This document shows positions 43,986 to 55,591 of a DNA stretch of 64,000 nucleotides, one piece after another. Numbering within the stretch: position 1 is the first letter of the stretch; each line of letters begins with the position of its first letter. The stretch comes from Datura wrightii (taxonomy: Eukaryota > Streptophyta > Magnoliopsida > Solanales > Solanaceae), in the NCBI GenBank assembly GCA_035772735.1, contig JASDFA010000003.1:155819001-155883000 (forward strand), written 5' to 3'. The notes beneath the pieces are model-generated. The model did no database searches. It saw nothing but the letters and a program-made list of their open reading frames with translations, and was not told the DNA's origin. The position numbers and the translations under genes are program-made.

Positions 43986-45027
43986 GTACATGTTAAATTC
44001 TACTTAGTTCCTTGCGATTCTCGTTAAATTCAAGTGGTAGGTCCTACGTGGCTGCCCTTTTTTTTTTTTTTAATTTTTTCTTTTTGGAAAAAAAGGTTGT
44101 CCATGGACCCAACGCTTCAGATTCTTCTAATCACCATGTCTTTAATTGCGATGAAATGACTTTGATTAGTGACATGCATATGTTAGGGAGAAAATGATTT
44201 ACACCTTTTAATTTTATTTTAAAAATAAAAGATTTTCTTTCAATTTTAAATAATAGATAACTTTTGCTTCTTATTCTAGATAACTTTTTATATGTCCATT
44301 TTATTATTATATTATCACTTTTGTCTTTTGCTTATTGAATAGTTCGATTCGATTTTAAATATTTCAATTCGATTTATCGATTATTAATTTATAGATATAT
44401 TAAATAGTCACAGAACAATTAAGATATATTGATTATTGATTGTTAATCGTTAGGGATTCAAATTATTGATTTATCATTATGGGTGGAATATTAAATGATA
44501 CAAAGTTCAAATTCATTTTACTAAATATGTTATCAAAGGGAAATGTCACTGCCCCCTCCAATATGACATTGGCCTAACTTATAAGGAACTTTTAGTTCCT
44601 CTATCTTTTCTTCTCCAAATATTTCCCCCATGCAAGGCTAAAAAAAATGCACACATTTCATGCTACTAATTATAGCGGCTCAAGCCGTCTAACTTATGCC
44701 AAATTGCAATCCACTCAAAGGTTAAAGTACAAAAACAGAGAAGAAGCAAAACTAGTTATAAGCTCATAAGTAATAATTGAACAAGTGAAACTATACTTAG
44801 CACAATCTCTAGACCCTAAGGTCAATGACTTTATATACCTGAGGGTAGAATTGTAATTTAATAATTATTATCGAGTTATTGATTAATTCGTTAAGAAAAA
44901 AATTCTAAATCGTTATAAAATCGATAACCTGATAAGAATAGATTTTGAGAAAGGTGAGAGATAGCCGCCAGAAAACCTAGTTTGCCTATTCATCGGAAAC
45001 CTAGTTTGCCTAATCAAATTTGGTGGC
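43986..45027. other. Non-coding DNA
   Basis: No gene seen. A 19-base T run lies at 44058. Repeats of TCGATT/ATCGATAA words (44345-44480, 44865-44940) may be MITE fragments. The last 80 bp is probably the 5' leader of the LINE. Confidence 0.4.
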
Positions 45028-45850
45028 CATGACCACCACATCATCAGGCCAGCCTCCACCACAGGATGGACCAGTTACCACGTCCCAACTAAATTTTCCT
45101 GCAACTCTACGTCCCACCACAATCAATTACAAACCACTACCACTAAAACCAGTCACATACCTTCATGGAGAACCCAGAATTATTTGAGAGGAAGAAGAAG
45201 TGAATCAAATGATACATAAGGAGAATCTGTAGTTTGCAGTAATTGAAAATTTTTTCTATGGATGGCCAAAGATACAAGATCTGCGAAAAATGATCCCCAA
45301 GCAATGCGAACTAAAAGGAGAGTGCACGATAGGGTTACTCAGTAATAGGCATATGTTGATTAGGACATCAAATATGGAAGACTATGTAAATCTACTGCTA
45401 TCATTCTGTCTAACACAATGACATTCGATTTTTCTAATGAGAACACTAAAATGGGATTCAATGTTCGACTGGGAGGAGGAGACAACTACAACCATAACAT
45501 GAATTTCATTTCCCTTATTGCCCCCTAAATTTTTCATGAAAGAAGTAGTATTCTTGCTTGAGGCTATAGTAGGTAAGCCTCTACAAGTAGATATGGCTAC
45601 AAAGAATTAGACAAGACTAAGTTGTGCATGACTGAAAGTTGAGGTGGATCTGTTGAGGGAATTTCCAAATAATATTAATATTGATATGAGAAAAATACAA
45701 TGGTGATATAATGGAGAAGTGGATTAGAATTAAATATGACCATGTCCCAAATTACTGTGAAACATGTAGAATACAAGGACATAATGAACAAGAATGCTTT
45801 ATTCTCCACTCAGAATTATGTCCAAAGAAGGAGGAAGAGGAGTAGAAAGA
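45028..45850 (+). pseudogene. LINE ORF1, DUF4283/CCHC protein
   Basis: ATG at 45028 (MTTTSSGQPPPQDGPVTTSQ). Broken frames give NFFYGWPKIQDLRKMIPKQC, ELKGECTIGLLSNRHMLIRT, MRTLKWDSMFD and SFPLLPPKFFMKEVVF, the DUF4283 pattern of plant LINE ORF1, and then VPNYCETCRIQGHNEQECFI, an intact CCHC knuckle (C-x2-C-x4-H-x4-C) at about 45745-45805. It would bind the LINE RNA. At least seven stops. Confidence 0.8.
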
Positions 45851-46637
45851 GGAAGAGAGAAAGCTGGATACATAGATTCCAACAAAAATAAGAGCCAACA
45901 CAAATCAAGCTAGCCATGACAAAGAGAATGTAAAAGGCAGGGGGAGGGGGGGGGGGGAATTCCAAAAACGTAGAGCAAAGTAGAAACAACGCTATGGATA
46001 GGGTTGAAAACAAGGGTTTGCAGTCACAGAGAAGGAGAAGGTATGAAGTTAGAAACAACCACAAAAGGAGAACCCAATTAATACAACAAACCAATTTGAT
46101 GCATTGAAAGACCAGGAGCTAATAGAAGGAGAAATCCTTGATGGAAGAAAAGAAGAGAAAAATAAAGAGTTTCCATACAGCGAGGAGGAAAGTCAAGATG
46201 CACAAACTGAAGGAACAGGGGAGGATAGAGAGTAACAAGTGGAAATCAAGAAACTCATCAGACAAAGCAAAGGAATGGTATCTAACAAAATGGAAATGGT
46301 AGTATGGTGCCCAGAAAAAGAAGACCAGAGGAAACTAGTAGGAAGATATCATAGGGAGAATTCACCAAATCCTCTAAGAATAATAGTTCATGAGGAAAGA
46401 AGGAGTGGAGTGTCGGATATATAGGAATTGGATGATAGGTAGAAACAATAGATTCAAGAACAAGAAGAAGATGAAGACATGGAAGCCAATATCAATAATG
46501 CAGTAAAGACAGGAAACTTGTCACCAAGACAGGGGATTGAAATAAAGACAGGAGGAAAAAAGAACAAGCAAGGACAGATTGCGCTTCCTTTGCAATTTCA
46601 AATAAGGAGATGTAAGGATAGAAAATACCAATTGTGA
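45851..46637 (+). pseudogene. LINE spacer: C-terminal ORF1 and inter-ORF region
   Basis: Lys/Glu-rich coding-like remnants with stops (for example 46239-46424, EIKKLIRQSKGMVSNKMEMV), plus a G run at 45939-45957. Plant LINEs have such a low-complexity tail between the knuckle and ORF2. Confidence 0.5.
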
Positions 46638-49319
46638 TCAATGATTGGTAAAATTCTATTTTGGAGCATAAGATCTATTAACTCTCAAAACTTATTTGAG
46701 AAACTAATAGAGTTGAGTAGAAGATATTATTACTCATTCATAACTCTGATGGAACCTTTTCAAGACCCAGAAGAGTTAGAACAGTACAAAAGAAGGTTAA
46801 GTGTAGAATTTGGGCTTTTAGATGGATGATTGGGATGGACAAGTGATATATGATACAATACAACAATTAATAGTGCAACTTAAGGCAGGAAACATTAGCA
46901 TCTTAATCTCAGCAGTAGATGCAAGATGTTTAACAGTAGAGAGGCTGGGGTTATGGGAGAATCTAAAAGATGTTTCAAAAAGGTATCAAAGTCCTTGAAT
47001 TGTTTGGGGGGGGGGAGATTTTAATATAATTCTTAATGATATAGAAAAACAAGGGGGATTACCTTTAACACAAGGAGAAGCTATGGACTTTGCATAAGTA
47101 ACTGTGCATTAATGGAGCTGAACACTATTAGCAGTAAGTTCAAATGGTGGAATGGCAACATAGAGAAAAAATGTGTTTTCAAAAGACTGGACAGAGTTCT
47201 AGGGAATCGGGAGTTCCTATGATTAATGCCATCCAGTGAGGTACATCATTTGGTAAGCAAGGATCATATCATAACCCCCTCATGTCATCTATAATACAAA
47301 TGGATATCCTAGTAAGAGGCCTTTTAAGTTTCTGAACTTTTGAACTTCATAATCAATTTAAAAAAGTTGTGGAAGGTAACTGGTGGACAAATTTTCTTGT
47401 GAATCCATATTTGGTGTATAAGGCAAAGAGTAATAGGGTTAAACAAGCATTGGCAGTATGGAGCAAACAGATCTTTGGTAATATTTTCTAGCAAATTGCT
47501 AGGCTGAAAGATATAATTAATATAAAGAAAGACTAGATAGAAATCATGCCAACAATAGAGAACAAGATGCAATTGAATAAAACAGAAGTTGATTTGAAGA
47601 GGTACAGAAAAATAGAGGAAGAATATTGGAAGCAGAAGGTTGGGATGAAATAATTCACAGAAGGCGACAATAACACAAAGTTCTTCCATATATATGTAAA
47701 GGGACGGAGGAGAAAACTACACATAGGGGAGATAAAAGATTCCCAAGGAAGAATTGTATCTACACAGGAAGAAATAGGAGTGGTAGCAGCTACATTATGT
47801 GAAGATCAATTCAGAGAAGAAAGGAATAGTGAAGATTTTGAGATGCTCAATGTCATTCCAAAGCTGGTAGAAGAGGAAAAGAATATAGAAATGACAAGAT
47901 TGCCAAGTCAAGAGGAGGTGAAAAAAGTGATTTTTGAACTAAATGGGGACAATGCCAATGGACCAGATGAGTTCTCATGCAGGTTTTATTAGGTATGTTA
48001 GGACATTATTAGTAATGATATCATAAACATAGTTAGAGCATTTTTCTGTGTCAGGAGATACCCAGATACATAACACATACAAATTTGGTGTTGATTCCAA
48101 AGAAAGAAAAGACAAAAAATTTGGTAGACTACAGTCCTATAAGTCTTAGCACTTTTATCAACAAAGTATTATCAAGAATGCTTCATAATAGAATGGTGTA
48201 AATTCTAACTAATATTATATCCAAAAATCAATTTGATTTTGTAAAAGGCAGTAGTATCATAAAAAAATTATTGCTAGCACAGAAAATTATAAGGGATATT
48301 AATATCAGAAAGAAATGACATAATATAGTAGTAAAACTTGATATGACAAAGGCATATGACAGAGTATCTTGGATATTCCTCACTAAGGTGTTAAGGAGGT
48401 TTGGATTCTTAGAAATAATCATTGATATGATATGGAGGTTGGTCTCTAACAACTGGTACTCTACTAATCAATGGGTAAATCAAATGATTTCTTTTTAAAA
48501 TCTTCTAGAGGGCTAAAGAAGGGGGATCCTCTCTCTCCCACTTATTTATCATTGCTGCTAAAGTTTTAGCTGGAGGATTGAATAGCGTAAATAATAAGAA
48601 AAAATACAAAGTCTTTGGATACCAAAATGGAGCACAGATATTAACCATCTGTCATATGCAGATGACACCATTCTCCTTGCTCAGGAGACATGAAGTGAAG
48701 AGTATGGTCAGGGTATTAATAGATTATGAAAGGGTGTCAGGGCAATTACTCAATAAGAATAGAAGTTCTTTTATATTCATGAAAAGACCTCAACTGCATT
48801 AGCTCAGAGATTAAAAAGGTGGACTAAAATTCATCAAAATGTCTTTCCACTGGCTTTCTTGGGATGTCCTATGTTCTATGGAAGGAAGAAGAAAATTCAT
48901 TATAAAGAGATGATAAGGAAGATCACAAGAAGATTGATGGCCTGGAAGAATAAGTTCCTATCACATGGGGGTAGGTATATACTTATTTCACATGTTCTAC
49001 AATCTATGCCCATATATTTGATTTCAGCAATGAATCCTCTAAAATGAGTTATGATTTAGATTCATAAAATTTTGCTAAATTCTTCTGGAGTAAGAGGGGG
49101 GTGGGGGTGGACAAAGGTAAGTACTGGGTAGCATAGAAGGATCTGTATTACCCAAAATTAGAGGGAGGCCTAGGTTTAGATCATTGCATGATGTGTCTAA
49201 AGCCCTAATGGCTAAATTATGGTGGAACTTTAGAACCTCGATTTCATTAATATGGAGAACTTTCATGTGTAACAAATACTGTAAAAAAGTGCACCCTATA
49301 ATAGCAAATGGAAGGGGAA
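46638..49319 (+). pseudogene. LINE ORF2, endonuclease and reverse transcriptase
   Basis: Starts ATG at 46641 with ILFWSIRSINSQNLFEKL, the endonuclease entry. RT blocks in order are NGDNANGPDEFSCRFY (47935-47990), LVDYSPISLSTFINKVLSRML, VVKLDMTKAYDRVSWIFL (about 48330-48380), LKKGDPLSPTY (48517), and LSYADDTILLAQ (48650-48690), so the YADD catalytic box is legible. After that come MGCPMFYGRKKKIHYKEM and RRLMAWKNKFLSHGGRYILI. Many stops and shifts. It would nick target DNA and copy the RNA in place. Confidence 0.85.
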
Positions 49320-51553
49320 TGTAATACCCCGGAAGTGCATAAGACTAGATCCGGAATGTAAAAATAGAAGTTGGCAGAATCTAGAAAACATTTCACAGAA
49401 CAGGTCACCTAATGAATTGTTGGTCCAACCAACGACCCGTGGGAAGAATCCGTGGTGAGGTTTGGCCGGGTGAAAGTTGGAAGTAATGAGTCACGTAATG
49501 ACCTGTGGGTTGATACCACAAATCATTATTTGAAGTCATGGTGGGACCGGTCCTCAGCCTAAGGAATAGTAACGGGTCATAGGACGACCCATTGTGAGGA
49601 GCAACAGACCATGGTGTGGCTCGTGGGAAGGCTTAGCGCAGGTCGTCAAGGGGGAGGCAACGAACGACATAACGGATCGTCGTTTGAAGCAACGACTCAT
49701 CCTGTCGAGTCGTGGGATTGAATCTGCGAAGTGCAGTCAGCAGTGGACACGACGGATGGATACCACTAGTCGTGGTATCCAAGAACGATCCATTAGGACA
49801 ATCGTTGTTACTACTAGTGCAGAAATTTTAGAAAATTTATTAAGGGAATTTTCATCATTTTTAAGTCCTAGGATCCTAAACTATGTCATTTAAGGCTCAA
49901 AATACATTGTTTTATGAGGATGAAACCTATCCTAGGCTCATTCATATCCATGCATGCAAAGTTAGAAAATTAGAGAAGTGATCAAGCTTGTTCTTCTTCA
50001 AGTTTTTCTTCAATTTTCCATTGGGCTATCAAGGAGTGGTGAAATTTGATCTTCCCTAGGTATGTAGGGTTATGAGTGGGTGAATCCTTTTGCACCCATG
50101 CCCAATCCCTCTCTAAATCATGAATTTCCTATATTGATTCTATGTGATTTTAATCCGATGCATGAAATATCGAATTCTCTACATGGGCATGATCTAAAGA
50201 GTAATATCATTGAATTACGAATTATGGGAAAGTTTCACATTGTTTTCAATTAAATGCTTCGAGCTTTTAAAAATATTAAAATGTCCATTTATGAAAAGGT
50301 CATGAAAGTTATGATTTATGATGAATGTTCATGTATGATGAATTATTGATGATGAAAATCATGATTTCAAGTTACCCATGTTTATAATCATGTATTCAAA
50401 TAAATTGATTATTTTCAAGCATGTTAAAATATTGGACAATGCCCACATGTTTAAGAATGATATACAATTTATGATATGAGTTTCATGATTTATCAATTTA
50501 TGATATTGGCCGACTAAAGGGACCTTGATTCATGGATAATCATATATGAAAAGGGGATCAACGATATTAAAATATTTATTTAGCCATGAATCACATGAAT
50601 GATGTTTATGATTTACGTATGAGCCTAATGTGCATGTTTTTGGAAGCAGTGTCTAGCATCGAGTAGTCTGGCGTTCAAAGGACTACGCCGGTGTCTCATA
50701 ACTACGTGCCACCGTAGGTTCATAATGATACATTACAATGTTAATGGATTCCCTATTTCGTGATATCACATAATGCATGCCCTTTTCCTGGCAAGCCAGG
50801 GGCGGCTCTGCCCACTTGAGTGAGATAGTTGGGGCATCATGTAAGGCTCTATCATGATGGTGTCGGTTATGACGAGTCCTCCCATTGTTCCATAAGTTTT
50901 ATGCATTACTATGTTTATGTTATTTTTGCTCAAGTGATGATTTATAAAGTTTCTCTTATGACTATGAAAATGAATTGATTCTGAATGATTTGAAAACCTT
51001 GAGCCTTATGTTATATTATAATATCTATATTATGAGCATGTTGTTCCACTCTTATTATGAAACTTTTATGTATTTTTAAAATGTCCGTTTACTTGACTTG
51101 CATATTTGGTATATTTCACATACTGACCGTATACTCTATACTGTATTGTTTTATGATATAGGCTCTAATCTTCAGACCCAGTACCGTCATTAGCTTGTCC
51201 CGGAGATTTGCATCCATCTCTTTGGTGAATCCTCATTCTCCGAGGACCAGTTTGATATCAGTTATCTTTTCATGTTTAGTTTTCTAGACTTGCTGGGTTA
51301 GTTGGGGGTACTGTCCTATCAACCCATCAGACAAGTTAGAGGCTTTAGACTATATGTGGTATTCAACTGTTATGGATGTGGTACGCTCCGCTTTCCATGT
51401 TATGTTATATTTATGCTTCCACTATATCGCTATGTTAAGTATTTCGCTTTATTGATATTGAGTTGGATGTATGTTCATGCCATGGGTCGACCGGGAGTCT
51501 CTCAGGGCTTCTTGTCCCATGTTACGATTTGGGTCTACGTTCGGGTTGTGAAA
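49320..51553 (+). repeat. 5' LTR of G
   Basis: 2.2 kb, from TGTAATACCCCGG to GGTTGTGAAA (end base changed from the usual CA). The first 500 bp has many related words around ACGACCCGTGG, ACGGATCGTCG and ACGACTCATC, partly self-complementary. A clear TATA box was not found. Confidence 0.75.
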
Positions 51554-51557
51554 AACT

Positions 51558-51570
51558 TGGTATCAGAGCC
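51558..51570 (+). promoter_or_regulatory. Initiator tRNA-Met primer site of G
   Basis: TGGTATCAGAGCC, an exact match to the complement of the initiator tRNA-Met 3' end, 4 bp after the LTR. Confidence 0.9.
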
Positions 51571-51756
51571 ATAGGTTTGGAGTGTCCTTGGGTGTCTAAA
51601 AGCCGCGTTGAGTAGAGTCTTTTTTATGGGTGTGAAGCATGCCACACTTACGACGAAGAGGCTACAAGACGTTTAGGAAATGTTTCCTTCTTTCATGATC
51701 TATGCCGTGCGATAAAACGTCTCTTTATCCTTCTAATTCTTGCTATATGCGATTGC

Positions 51757-52985
51757 AGAATCATCACTCACCACAGAGTAAATGGTAGGAGGAATGGGAA
51801 TAGAGGTGGCCACGAGGATGGTAACAGAAATGGGCACCAGCAAGCCCCATCGGTCTAGGAGCACCATGCACCGGAGCCAGTTGCCCATGCTGAATTTAGC
51901 GCAGCTATTCAAATGCTCATGCAGGCCTTGACTGCCCAGGTCAATCAACAGGCTGTTGCACATGTCCCGCAGAATGGAAATGCGGTGGCAGCTTGAGTTA
52001 GGGATTTCTTGAGAATGAATCCGCCAGAGATCCTCGAATCAAAAGTAGATGAGAACCCGCATGAGTTTATTGATGAGATTGTGAAGATCACCCAAGTCAT
52101 GGGGGTGAATGCGGTAGAGTGTGCAGAGTTGGCCTTATACCAGTTAAAAGGGGTCGCACATATCTAGTTTCAGCAATGGAGAGATAGTAGGGCCGCCGGA
52201 GCGAGCCCTGCCACTTGGGAGGAGTTCCATGTTGCGTTCCTAGATTTGTTCTTCCCTCGTGAGATGAGGGAGTTGAAGGCAGCCGATTCCGTGAATCTTA
52301 AGCAGGGGAGGATGACGGTACAGGAGTATGCCCTCGAGATGTACTCACTTATCAAAGTACACTCTAGAGTTAGTAGTTGATCAGAGGGCGGGGGTGAACA
52401 AGCTTGTTCATGGAGCGGCGGGCTATTTGGACAAAGATTGCAAGACTGCTATGCTCCACCAGGATATGAATTTCCCTCGAATAGTCTTGTACGCCTAGCA
52501 TATGGAGACGGTACATGCGATGGAGAGAGAGGCCAAAAGGGCCTGAACAGATAGCTATGGGTTTACTCAGTAGAGATTCGGTGGTCACCGCCCTCAGGTT
52601 TAGCAGAAGTAACTAGATCCAACACCATCACCAGCTAGTGTTTCATCCAGACCCAAGTGTGATCAAAGGATCAGGGCCTCAAGTTCGAGGGACCAAAGGG
52701 GCACGCAGGTAGAACGCACCTTTCCAACCTACGAAAAGTGCGGCAAGAGTCATGTTGGGGAGTGCTTGCTCGGCTTAGATATTTGTTATGGGCGCTGTAG
52801 ATTTAGCCACATGCTGTGAGCATGTCCTTTTGCTAGACAGAATGATGATAGAGGCCGTGCACAAACTACCAGGTCAGTAGCAACTCCATCACGTTTAGCT
52901 CCGCAGGGGGCATGCACTACTGGGGGTGGCGGATAGCGCCAAAATATATTCTATGCCCTCACTTAACGTCAGGAGCAGGAGGCTT
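51757..52985 (+). pseudogene. Gag of G
   Basis: Broken frames give MNPPEILESKVDENPHEFID, VNAVECAELALYQLKGVAHI, then ATWEEFHVAFLDLFFPREMR and GRMTVQEYALEMYSL, the standard chromovirus Gag core. The knuckle area (about 52725-52830) is TYEKCGKSHVGECLLG and CYGRCRFSHML, with the pattern only partly kept. At least five stops. Confidence 0.8.
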
Positions 52986-54032
52986 CACTGGATGTAGTTA
53001 CTGGTATGTTACGGGTGTTTCACCTTGATTCTTATGCTTTGTTAGATCCAAGGGCTATCTTTTCTTTTCTGACACCTTATATTGCTAGTAGATTTAGAGT
53101 CAGTCTCGAAATTTTGTCAGAACTATTTTCAGTCTCTACTCCCGTTGGTGATTCAGTTGTAGCTAGGTGCGTGTATAGAAGTTGCCCGATCACAGTATTG
53201 TATAAAGTTACCTCCATAGATCCAGTAGAGTTAGCCATGAATGACTTTGATATTATTCTCGACATGGATTGGTTGTATGCGTGTTAGGCTTCTGTTAATT
53301 GTAGAACCCGTGCGGTGGAGTTCCGCTTTCTGGGTGAGTCAGTCTTGGAGTGGAAGGGTAGTTCAGCCGTGCCTATAGGTCATTTTATTTCCTATATTAA
53401 GGCTAGAAAGATGATTTCCAAGGGTTGTATGTATCATCTAGTTAGGGTTAAGGATGTTAAGTCCAAGACCCCGACCATCCAGTCAGTTCCGGTAGTGTGT
53501 GAGTACCCTGAAATATTCCCTGATGATTTACCGGGTGTTCCTCTCGAGAGGAAACTTGATTTTGATATTGACCTTCATCCTGACACGCAACCTATATCTA
53601 TTCCTCCCTATAGAATGGTTCCAGCTGAGCTAAAAGAGTTGAAGAAGCAGTTAAAGGATCAGTTGGATAAGGGTTTCATCAGACCCAACAAGTCTCCATG
53701 GGGTGCACCTATTCTATTTGTCCGAAAGAAGGATGGTTCCCTTCGGATGTGCATTGCTTATCAGCAATTGAACAAAGTCACCCTCAAGAGCAGTTATCCT
53801 CTACCTAGGGATTAATGATTTATTTGACCAACTTCAGGGTGCCAAGTGCTTTTCGAAGATAGATCTCAGATCCGGGTACTATTAGCTCTGAGTTCTGGAG
53901 AGCGATATCCCGAAGACAAACTTTAGGACGCGGTATGGTCAATATGAGTTTGTAGTTATATCTTTTGGACTAACGAATGTTCCTGCTATACCTTAATATA
54001 TTCGTGATTGTGTTTATTGATAATATCCTGAT
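52986..54032 (+). pseudogene. Protease and 5' half of RT of G
   Basis: Protease: YALLDPRAIFSFLTPYIASR (DPG of the family reads DPR), then STPVGDSVVARCVYRSCPI and DMDWL. RT (53315-53815): [80 protein letters not shown], then a shift and [11 protein letters not shown] small deletion around 53990 removes the AAFMDLMNRVF-type segment. The catalytic box is FIDNILIY, with Asn in place of the second Asp. H inserts straight after. Confidence 0.85.
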
Positions 54033-54037
54033 ATACT
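54033..54037 (+). repeat. Target-site duplication of H, left copy
   Basis: ATACT, repeated at 63764-63768. Confidence 0.95.
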
Positions 54038-55458
54038 TGATCTTGGGCAAATTTATATGCCCAAGTGATACTCAAAGTTGTCATTTTAGCCTTGTTTATC
54101 TATCAATGTTTATACATTCTCATGTGATTGATAATAAAATGTGAATTTATACTAACCAACATGATTAGCGTTGTTTTGCAGGTGAAATATAATTTTGGAA
54201 AGCTAAAATGCGTGTTGGGAGAGATTGGGGTTGGACTCGGATGTTAGCAAGGGAAAAAGCATTTGAAGGCACAAAATTAAAGGGGCTCCGCGATGGAGCC
54301 GTGTCACACTGCCATTGCGGATGCCTTCTGCCTGGATAGGGATTTTTTGCCAAAATCCAGTGAGGGTGTGTGTTGGGGCCGTGGCACGTTGGCCTAGCCC
54401 CGCGTTGCACGCCGTGCCACGTTGGGCCTTATTATCTGGACAATCAATTTCCAGTAAGGGTCCGCGTTAGTGGCGTGTCATGGAGGCAGTGCTCCGCGAT
54501 GCACTCCGTGACACGTTGCTTGTTATTCCGGGAAAAATTCCCACTAGTATAAATAGAACACTTAGGTTCATTTTTAAGAATTCTAACTTGGTGGAGCAAG
54601 AACGTGGGTTACAGGCAGTTGAGGGGACGAAATTATCAGGGTTTTTCTCTATCTCCTTCTTCTTAATTCAATTGCTTGTATGTTTAACACTCATTTAACG
54701 ATGTTTAATCCACAAATGAGTGGCTAATTCCTCTTCTTGCTGAGGTTAAGAACAATTGTATTGAAATGTAATTGTTGATCAATTTGGTTTTTCATCTTTT
54801 CTTCCATGGTTGTTCTATTGATTCTTATTCTTATTGCATTAATGTGTGGCCAATGTTAATGTATATCTAAAAAGTCTGGTTTCACTCGAGAGAGCAAGAA
54901 ATTGGAAAGTTCTGAATCAATAGGATATGATATTTTCTTAGTTTGGGAAAATTGAGAATTGATTTACCTTTAGGTTAGAAATATACCTGAAAGTCGTATT
55001 AGTCAATTAAGGAATCGGTTTTGTATGACTAGAACATGAATTTCGTTTAATCACAGAAATGTAGGTGGACAGTTCATGATTCTTAAGTTGGGTTAAATAC
55101 GAGAGTTTTAATCCATTGGCAATAATTCTTGACTAGTAACCGGAGGAAAGATTAACCAAAAATTGTATCGATAATTAGTTTCTATACATGTTCATTTAGC
55201 CTTAGCATGCTCACATTCATAGTTCAGACTCACATTAGATATTCATTTTAGACTTAGCATACAATTAGAAATGAAAATATCAAACTCTTCTTTGCACTGT
55301 TGTCTTCATTTTTAGAGTAAGTATAGTAACACTTAAGTAGTTTGTTACCTTAGCCCAGTCCCTGTGAGATCGATACTTGGCTTACTTAAGCCACTTTACT
55401 ACTTGTTCGACCACGTGCACTTGCGTGTAGTTAAATACCCCAAAGCAGACCGCGAACA
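54038..55458 (+). repeat. 5' LTR of H
   Basis: 1421 bp, TGATCTTGGG to GACCGCGAACA, matching 62344-63763 along its length. Confidence 0.95.
54475..54555 (+). promoter_or_regulatory. LTR promoter of H: palindromic motifs and TATA box
   Basis: TATAAATAGAACACTTAGG starts at 54548, the same core as in B. Motifs GGCGTGTCATGGAGG (54472), and CTCCGTGACACGTTG (54504-54518) lie 30-75 bp upstream; GCCGTGCCACGTTGG occurs further up at 54410. Confidence 0.55.
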
Positions 55459-55464
55459 AGTTTT

Positions 55465-55482
55465 TGGCGCCGTTGCCGGGGA
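55465..55482 (+). promoter_or_regulatory. tRNA-Asp primer binding site of H
   Basis: TGGCGCCGTTGCCGGGGA, 6 bp beyond the LTR, complementary over all 18 bases to the 3' end of plant tRNA-Asp(GTC). Confidence 0.92.
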
Positions 55483-55591
55483 CTGGCAATTGGTGAATTT
55501 TTCTTAAGTGTAAATTTACTATATTTTTTTCTTAGTGTTGACAACTTGGTCTTAGCCTGTATTTTGTAGATATAATCTCTGTTGAACACAG

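Larger units (their letters stand above)
45028..49319 (+). mobile_element. Element F: decayed L1-type LINE
   Basis: Plus-strand non-LTR retrotransposon. ORF1 (DUF4283 and CCHC) is followed by a spacer and then by ORF2 with endonuclease-like and RT sequence. Stops are frequent throughout. It is cut at 49319 by chromovirus G, so its C-terminal part and poly-A tail are outside the window or lost. Confidence 0.85.

Noticed and set aside
45816..46094. A hydrophobic minus-strand ORF of 92 codons
   Set aside because: It is antisense to the Lys/Glu-rich tail of LINE ORF1, which reads as Leu/Phe/Ser-rich in reverse.
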